From: Ruminococcus sp.
GTDB taxonomy: Bacteria; Bacillota; Clostridia; Oscillospirales; Ruminococcaceae
Reading direction: 5' to 3'
DNA: 12,309 nucleotides
Assembly (NCBI GenBank): GCA_017544125.1
Contig: JAFYET010000012.1
Coordinates: forward strand, 1-12,309
The notes under the pieces are model-generated. The model did not search any database, was not told where the DNA came from, and was given only the letters and a program-made list of their open reading frames with translations. The position numbers and the translations under genes were made by a program. Position 1 is the first letter of the stretch. Each line of letters starts with the position of its first letter. Shown in pieces: positions 7,043 through 12,309 of this stretch.

Positions 7043-9238
7043 ATGCCGCCCAGGAATAATGATGCAAATAAGCTGATACATTTTGAACCTCAGGGCAATG
7101 AATACGTGTTCCGCTCCCGCCCGGGAGGGCTCAATGAAGAGGTGCTAAACACCGGCAACGTGCAGGTGCTGAGATCTTTCCTTGAAAATAATAAGAATAC
7201 CCTGAATAAAGAGGAAAAGGAATACCTCGTGCTTAGAATACAGGCGCAGGAGGCATTCGAGCTTGAAAGGATAAAGTCTGCCGAGATGCTTTCCGAGAAA
7301 AAAGAGCGCCCGCTGCCAGTGGTTGATAATAAAAACGGCTTTTCGGGCTTTTCCGGCTCAAAGCTGCCGGGTAAGCAGTCGAGCTTCAACGGCTGTTGGT
7401 CGTGCGCATTCTCGCTTATGCTCGCTTCCCGTGGGATAGATATGACCCAGGAGCAGATACGTGCCTGGAGACCTGCCTATGCCCCGAATAACGGCATAAA
7501 CCCCGCCTCCAAGGATTCGACCTACCGCAGAAACGGCGATACCGAGATGACAATGAGCACCAATGCTGACTTTATAACTCAGCTTCTGCCCAATACCGTG
7601 CTTTCATCTGTGACGATAAGCCCCTTTACCCCGGGTATAATAACGCTTTCAGACCCCGATGCACCCGGCGCAGAGCAGCACCCCACACCGCAGCAGCTCG
7701 GTGTCATCAAGCAGATGTATAAGGAGCAGACCAAGCAGCTGCTCAAAAACACCATCACCCGTGCTATAAATAACGAGCGCTCGCCCGTGGCTCTGCTTAT
7801 CGACGGGCATTATGTGACGGTCACAGGCATTGCCCCCGACGGCAGACTGCGTATTCAGGATTCGATGAAAGAGCCCACCGAGCAGATAACGACCCTTGAC
7901 CATGTGGTGGAGCGTGGTCTTGAAAAGCATGATAAGTTCACCTATGAGGGCGTGCATATAAAGGACGTTGAGCCCCGTGGCATAGAGCTTACATATCTGT
8001 GTAAGGTGCCTGTCAAGGAAAAGCAGAATGCCCCCGGGCAGATAGATGACTATATAGGCCCCGAGAGCCGTGTGGTAAATGTTGACGGCAGCGGCGATGT
8101 CAGCATAAACACCGCAAACGATGAGGATTATACAAAGGTCGGCTCATCGGCTGAGGGTATGGTCTACAGTAAGGGCATCTCTACCGAAAAGCGGCTTGAC
8201 TGCTCGATGATAGAGCAGCAGCTCGGCGGCAAAAAGGTCAGATCCCTCGGCGCTGACGGCGTGGAGTTTGCGCATTTTGATTCATACTACCCGGGCAAGC
8301 TGATGCTGCCGGGCAAAAAGCACGATTTGAACCGTGAAGCGCAGGAGGCACAGCCTGCCCGCCCTGCGGCTAATGATAAAAAGATAATCGACCGAATAAA
8401 GCTCGTAAAAATACTCACAGCCTATAAAAAAGACCTTGAAAGCACACGTCTTGTGGCAGGCGGCACTGAGGATATGCTCAGAAAGCTGCGTGAGAGCGTC
8501 AACGGCACTATCGACGCACTCATGGACCCGAACGATAAGATAACCGACGGCGGTATAAGGCTCAAGCTCGATACCATAAAGCTCTTTGCGGGCTTCTATA
8601 TGGTCGAGAAGAGGGCAGAGGGTGTCGGCAATACCAATGACCCCAACTGGCTGCCCCGCTCTGATATGGGTAAGGACAGGTACAAGGCAGCAGCAGGGCT
8701 TTCCACACTTAACCTGAATAACTATATGATGCTCAAGAGCCAGAAGAAAGACCTCGCAGCCGAATTCGAGGTCGTTGATGACTATGTTGATATCTACGCT
8801 AACCAGCGTAAGATGCTTGTAGGCGTGCTGGGGCTTGCTAACCTTCGCCGCCCCGATGAGAATGTCAACGAGCTTAAAGACTATGTGTCAATGGTATTAG
8901 CACAGGTGCTGGTAGTGCCGCAGCTGTATGAAGCAGGCAAGACCCCCGATGTTATGACGCAGATAACCGAGGGTGAGTATGCAGGCAAGACCAAGTCTGA
9001 GGCATTTACCCTTATGGTCGAAAAGGTCAAGCAGCGCCCCGATTTCAAGGAAATGATAGACGGCATAAAGAACGCCACACAGCTCAAAAAGCTCTGCTTC
9101 GAGGCTATGGGCAAGAACCCCGATAAGGCAATAACCCTGCGCCTGCAAAAAACCCAGGCTCATAAAAACGAGGTAGAGGCGCAGAACCCACCCGCCATGA
9201 GACGAAGAAATACTATTCTCAACTTATTCAGAGGGTAA
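7043..9238 (+). CDS. Papain/C39-like cysteine peptidase domain protein with long unrecognised tail
   Basis: The 731-residue protein has no signal peptide or membrane segment. After a charged N-terminal region (about 1-105) comes a papain-like fold of the C39-like / AvrRpt2-like kind. Its full set of active-site residues is visible: Q112 (oxyanion), C118 in NGCWSCAFSLML, H256 in LLIDGHYVTVTGI and D273 in LRIQDS. The region between C118 and H256 is longer than usual. The tail (about 300-731) is charged, mostly helical in character and matches no family I recognise; it ends RRRNTILNLFRG. The start is the ATG at 7043, with AAGGAG 8 bases upstream; a GTG at 7034 is in frame but falls on the Shine-Dalgarno sequence. 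No terminator follows, and the next gene begins 75 bases on with a strong site, so the two are likely co-transcribed. Possible roles are effector, toxin or processing protease for the neighbour; none is shown. Confidence 0.85.
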   Translation: MPPRNNDANKLIHFEPQGNEYVFRSRPGGLNEEVLNTGNVQVLRSFLENNKNTLNKEEKEYLVLRIQAQEAFELERIKSAEMLSEKKERPLPVVDNKNGFSGFSGSKLPGKQSSFNGCWSCAFSLMLASRGIDMTQEQIRAWRPAYAPNNGINPASKDSTYRRNGDTEMTMSTNADFITQLLPNTVLSSVTISPFTPGIITLSDPDAPGAEQHPTPQQLGVIKQMYKEQTKQLLKNTITRAINNERSPVALLIDGHYVTVTGIAPDGRLRIQDSMKEPTEQITTLDHVVERGLEKHDKFTYEGVHIKDVEPRGIELTYLCKVPVKEKQNAPGQIDDYIGPESRVVNVDGSGDVSINTANDEDYTKVGSSAEGMVYSKGISTEKRLDCSMIEQQLGGKKVRSLGADGVEFAHFDSYYPGKLMLPGKKHDLNREAQEAQPARPAANDKKIIDRIKLVKILTAYKKDLESTRLVAGGTEDMLRKLRESVNGTIDALMDPNDKITDGGIRLKLDTIKLFAGFYMVEKRAEGVGNTNDPNWLPRSDMGKDRYKAAAGLSTLNLNNYMMLKSQKKDLAAEFEVVDDYVDIYANQRKMLVGVLGLANLRRPDENVNELKDYVSMVLAQVLVVPQLYEAGKTPDVMTQITEGEYAGKTKSEAFTLMVEKVKQRPDFKEMIDGIKNATQLKKLCFEAMGKNPDKAITLRLQKTQAHKNEVEAQNPPAMRRRNTILNLFRG

Positions 9239-9313
9239 TGCACCCATTCGGCGGTTTGCGGGGTGTTACTTATGAAGCGGCAAATAACGCCATAAACTAA
9301 GGAGGTATTTACA

Positions 9314-10015
9314 ATGCCTAAGTCAAAGGAACAGATAATAAAGGAAACAAAAGAACAGTTCAGAGCCCTGTATGAAGCAGGCAATATTTCGGATATGATA
9401 GACCTTATCGAGGATATCGAGGAGGAGCAGCTTACCAGTAATGCATTGGGGCAGCCTGATAAAACGAAAAGCGATGCTATGAGAGAATTCTTCTCAGAAT
9501 TGTTCAGAGAAAAGGATATTGAAAAGACTTCCACTTTCCATGTAGAACTGACAAAAGAAATGGCAAAGCGCAAGGTTCATTATATTGTACAGACAGGCGC
9601 TGTAATGGAAGAGTATGAGGAGAAGATAAAGAATAAGGAGATACCTGACACAGAAGAGTATTCTAATGACCCTAAGCTCGTTACTCGTATAGCAGGTATC
9701 GCAACTACGGGCTCAAAGGCTTTCAATAAGATAAAGCAGCTTGATTTTGCTTCCAACACCATAAATTCATGTATGCCTTTAGAGGGCTTTTATGTCAATA
9801 AGTTTTATGAAAAGAGCACTCAAGTTGATTTTGATCAGCTGAATCGGGACGAGTATAACAAGCATACCGAATTATCTGAGGAAACAAGGAATAAATATAA
9901 TAAGCACCTTGATTACAGAACTGGTGACGAACATCTGTGTTATATCGATAATGATAAAAAAAAGACATACGTCACCTACGGTTATGCTGTTGACGGCTCG
10001 CCAATGTTTTCATAG
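9314..10015 (+). CDS. N-terminal part of a very large protein, ended by an in-frame TAG
   Basis: The 233 codons begin at ATG 9314 behind AAGGAGGT (8 bases of spacing) and stop at TAG 10013-10015. The same frame then continues without any stop to the window edge, so this is probably the N-terminal end of one protein of more than 997 codons. The product is charged, soluble and helical-looking at first (MPKSKEQIIKETKEQFRALY), has no signal peptide, and matches no family I recognise. It ends SPMFS, followed after the stop by VPEHINK. A single C-to-T change in a Gln codon CAG would explain the TAG. The codons are more AT-rich than those of the peptidase gene upstream, especially around 9721-9960 (about one third G+C). 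If the stop is real, the 233-residue protein could still be made alone. Confidence 0.72.
   Translation: MPKSKEQIIKETKEQFRALYEAGNISDMIDLIEDIEEEQLTSNALGQPDKTKSDAMREFFSELFREKDIEKTSTFHVELTKEMAKRKVHYIVQTGAVMEEYEEKIKNKEIPDTEEYSNDPKLVTRIAGIATTGSKAFNKIKQLDFASNTINSCMPLEGFYVNKFYEKSTQVDFDQLNRDEYNKHTELSEETRNKYNKHLDYRTGDEHLCYIDNDKKKTYVTYGYAVDGSPMFS
10013..10015 (+). other. In-frame amber codon interrupting a long reading frame
   Basis: TAG lies in the frame that opens at 9314 and remains open to 12309. The context is TTT TCA TAG GTC CCC. No other stop occurs in about 2.99 kb of this frame, and no frameshift is needed on either side. Candidate causes are a nonsense mutation (CAG to TAG is the simplest), suppression, or a base-calling error. 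Confidence 0.85.
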
Positions 10016-12309
10016 GTCCCCGAGCATATAAACAAGATAACCACCGAGACCGATGAATACCTGGAAAATGCCCTTAAGTACAATAAGGAGATTTTAGACC
10101 GCCAGCGCAACGCCGCTGCTGACCCCTATGTGGGCTTTAGTGATAAGGTGGGCGTTATAGCACGGAGGCTTGATCTCCATGTTCAGCTCGGTATGGGCTT
10201 CAGAATGAAGGCGAGGTCTCAGGAGGCTAAGGACAAACTCAAGGAGGGCGTTACAGATAAGCTTGATGAACTCAGAGGCTTAGACGGCAAATCGCTTCAG
10301 GACTGCACCCCCGCAGAGGTGCTTGCACTTCTTGATAAGAAAATAGAAGAAGTCGATAACTTTGCTAAGAGTCAGAAAATAATATTAGATAATGATGAAG
10401 AATTAAAAAAGAAGTTCGACGATATGTCGACAAAAGATGGAAATTCCAGAGTTATCAAAAATGAAGCTATAAAATCACGTAACGAAATCGATGAAAAGAG
10501 GATCAATGACCTCGAAGTGTTTGGCTGTGCAGAGGCTACCGTTACAACACTTAAAAAAATAAAGGACGAGCTTCTTGAATTCTACACCCCCGAGGTGCAG
10601 GCACTTAAGGACGAGCCCATATCAAAGCATTTAGCCGAGAAAAAGGCTGCTATAAAGCAGGTTGAGCTTGATTCCCCCGAGGCTAAGAACATAAAGATTC
10701 TCGAGGAGGAGCTCCAGCGCCGTAAGGAAGAGCGTGAGCTTGAAAGCAAGACAAAGTCTGACCTTGAAACAGAGCTTGGCTGGGGCGACGGCGACGGCGG
10801 CTACTATGCAGCCATAACCCTTTCTGACCCCTATTTCAGAGAAAATGAAACACGTATAGGCAAGGCAAAGATAAAGGGCGTTAACGCCTTTATGGACACC
10901 CTTTCAAACACCGCCCCCTCAAAGAAGACAGACCTGGGCTTCTTAACAGAGCTTGGCAAGAACGTCAAGGAAAAGGAAGCTAATTTTAAAGCGGGCTTTG
11001 ATAAAAAGGTAAATGAGATAAAGAAGGATATCCTCGCAGGCGGCGTTCCCGGCGTTTATGCCGATTCCCCCGAAATGGCTCAGGCTATCGCCAGCGACCT
11101 TGCATACCATAACACCCGTGAGGGCAAGCTGTTAAAGGGCGTTCACGATGCACAGAAGCAGGTAACAGATGCTCTTTTAAAGAACCCTACATGGAAGAAC
11201 TATATGTCAAATCACGCTGACTTTACAAACGGCTTCAAAGCCCCCGATATGGGCAATGCAGCTGAGAAGTACGGCTATAAGGTCAGCACACATTTTTCAA
11301 AGACAATAGGCGGCACACCTTTTGAGAAAATGCCCCACGCAGCCCGCAATGCCCTTATCGCTGATAAGCAGGGTCTTGAAGCTATGAGAGAGCAGAGCGT
11401 CAAGAGCATAGTCAACGCCGAGATGTATACTGATTACTTAAAGCACATTACCACACAGGCTGAGAAAGTGCTTGCTACCCTTAACGCTACAAATAAGACA
11501 AATCACCGCAACTCAGGGTCATATAACAGAATGGTCGGCGCTCTTGAAAATATCGTCAATCTCAAGACCGGCAAGATGAAAGACTCCAACGGCAAGGAAG
11601 TTGACATCACCCACGCAGGCGTTGTCGATGCTCTTAATGACCTTGAAAAGGCATCAAGCGAGTATCAGGAAGCGCACAGCAGCCTGTTAAAGGGCAACAC
11701 CAAGGGCTTCGGCAGGACCCGCTATAACTCCTCACTGTTCTTGCAGAGCTTTGCTGAAGATGTAAAGAAAAACCTCGATAACTCATCTAAGATGCTCGAC
11801 AGAAATAAGCCCATCTCCGAGATAAAGAGCGAGAACGAGAAGAAGATAAGCATTATTGATAAGGAAGCACTCGGCAGAGGGCTTGAAATAAGCGTGCGTA
11901 AAAACGTCCTCTCGCCCGAGCAGAGCCTTGATGCAGCTATAAAGGCAGCCGAGGAGCAAAACCGTGGTGTCAGGGGCAACGAGAACTACGGTCTTGCACT
12001 GCAGTCAGCAAAGCAGCTAAAGCAGGCTATCCACGATAATAACGCCGAGCAGATAGCACAGCTTTCTGAGCAGACCAAGATATATATCAACAACTACACA
12101 AGCACTAAGTATAATCAGTGGATAAATGACGATAAGCCAAACAAGAAAGGCTTTAAGCGTATAGGCGCTATGAATGCCCTTGCATCTGTCGTTGATACCG
12201 CAGCTGCTTACGGCAGGAACCTCGAGGGTATCTCAAATGATATCAGCGCCCAGAACACCTACGATCAGTCGCTCCAGAACGATAAGCAGGCGATAGCCGA
12301 TGCCAAGGC
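10016..12309 (+). CDS. Continuation of the large protein after the TAG; runs off the window
   Basis: The frame of the gene starting at 9314 stays open for 764 codons and two bases to the right edge, with coding-type codon use throughout. It has no start of its own near the TAG. The first in-frame ATG (10193) has only a CGGAGG 24 bases upstream, too far for normal initiation, so it is likely a disconnected C-terminal part, or is read through. The product is hydrophilic and rich in Lys and Glu, with coiled-coil-like stretches (near 10321-10500 and KILEEELQRRKEERELESK near 10690-10760) and a Gly/Asp-rich link (GWGDGDGGYY near 10785). Long helical parts follow, with an AYGRNLEGI segment near the end. 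No enzyme motif, signal peptide or membrane segment is visible. I do not recognise the family. The 3' end lies outside the window. Confidence 0.7.

Noticed and set aside
7649..7957. Minus-strand open frames inside the protease gene, also at 7090-7389 and 8881-9163.
   Set aside because: All are antisense shadows of a gene with a clear start and an intact active site.
9250..9291. Imperfect hairpin between the protease gene and the large gene (GGCG and TTTGC pairing with GCAAA and CGCC).
   Set aside because: The stem is broken, the loop is large and no T run follows; it does not look like a terminator and could be chance.
10013..10015. Pyrrolysine insertion at the TAG.
   Set aside because: No Pyl genes or PYLIS-like structure can be seen in the window, and the other genes stop with TAA or TGA, which is only weak evidence. 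Gln-to-stop mutation is simpler.
10163..10195. Possible independent start for the downstream part at ATG 10193, with CGGAGG at 10163-10168.
   Set aside because: The spacing of 24 bases is far outside the normal range, and a nearer ATG at 10179 is out of frame.
1..12309. CRISPR arrays, tRNA or rRNA genes, insertion sequences and attachment sites.
   Set aside because: I saw no regularly spaced repeats, tRNA-like cloverleafs, transposase genes or terminal inverted repeats with target duplications.

Overview
The window looks like a chromosomal piece from a gut Firmicute of the Ruminococcus / Oscillospiraceae type. The evidence is BspA-like LRR_5 surface proteins joined to Ig-like and Fn3 modules, a lipoprotein with a Thr/Glu-rich stalk, strong AGGAGG ribosome binding sites, consensus TTGACA-17-TATAAT promoters, and a T-box leader in front of an amino-acid gene. 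The genus is an inference from style; there is no rRNA or marker gene to fix it.

Layout. (1) 2-820 (+): the 3' end of a surface protein with LRR_5, an Ig-like repeat and Fn3, closed by a terminator. (2) 906-1577 (+): a calcineurin-like metallophosphoesterase. It faces the next operon across a perfect 15-bp bidirectional terminator (1586-1624). (3) 4993-1633 (-): a three-gene operon from a consensus promoter. It holds a secreted LRR/Ig/Fn3 protein with a C-terminal transglutaminase-like domain, a small lipoprotein that is almost only a Thr/Glu stalk, and a membrane acyltransferase-3 protein that starts on TTG inside the lipoprotein stop codon. (4) 6913-5063 (-): a Trp-specifying T-box leader with its own consensus promoter, then a solitary TrpB2-type tryptophan synthase beta chain and its terminator. 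(5) 7043-12309 (+): a papain/C39-like cysteine peptidase with a long unrecognised tail, followed after 75 bases by a very large protein that runs off the window and is interrupted in frame by a TAG at 10013-10015.

How the parts work together. Region 3 reads as an envelope cassette: a secreted protein with an intact Cys-His-Asp triad, a lipid-anchored stalk and an acyl transferase. Region 4 is tRNA-Trp-controlled tryptophan formation, probably from indole or by salvage, since no other trp gene is present. Region 5 is the most novel part: two large proteins without signal peptides, one with a complete peptidase active site, the other long, charged, of mosaic base composition and broken by one amber codon. 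Its function is unknown.
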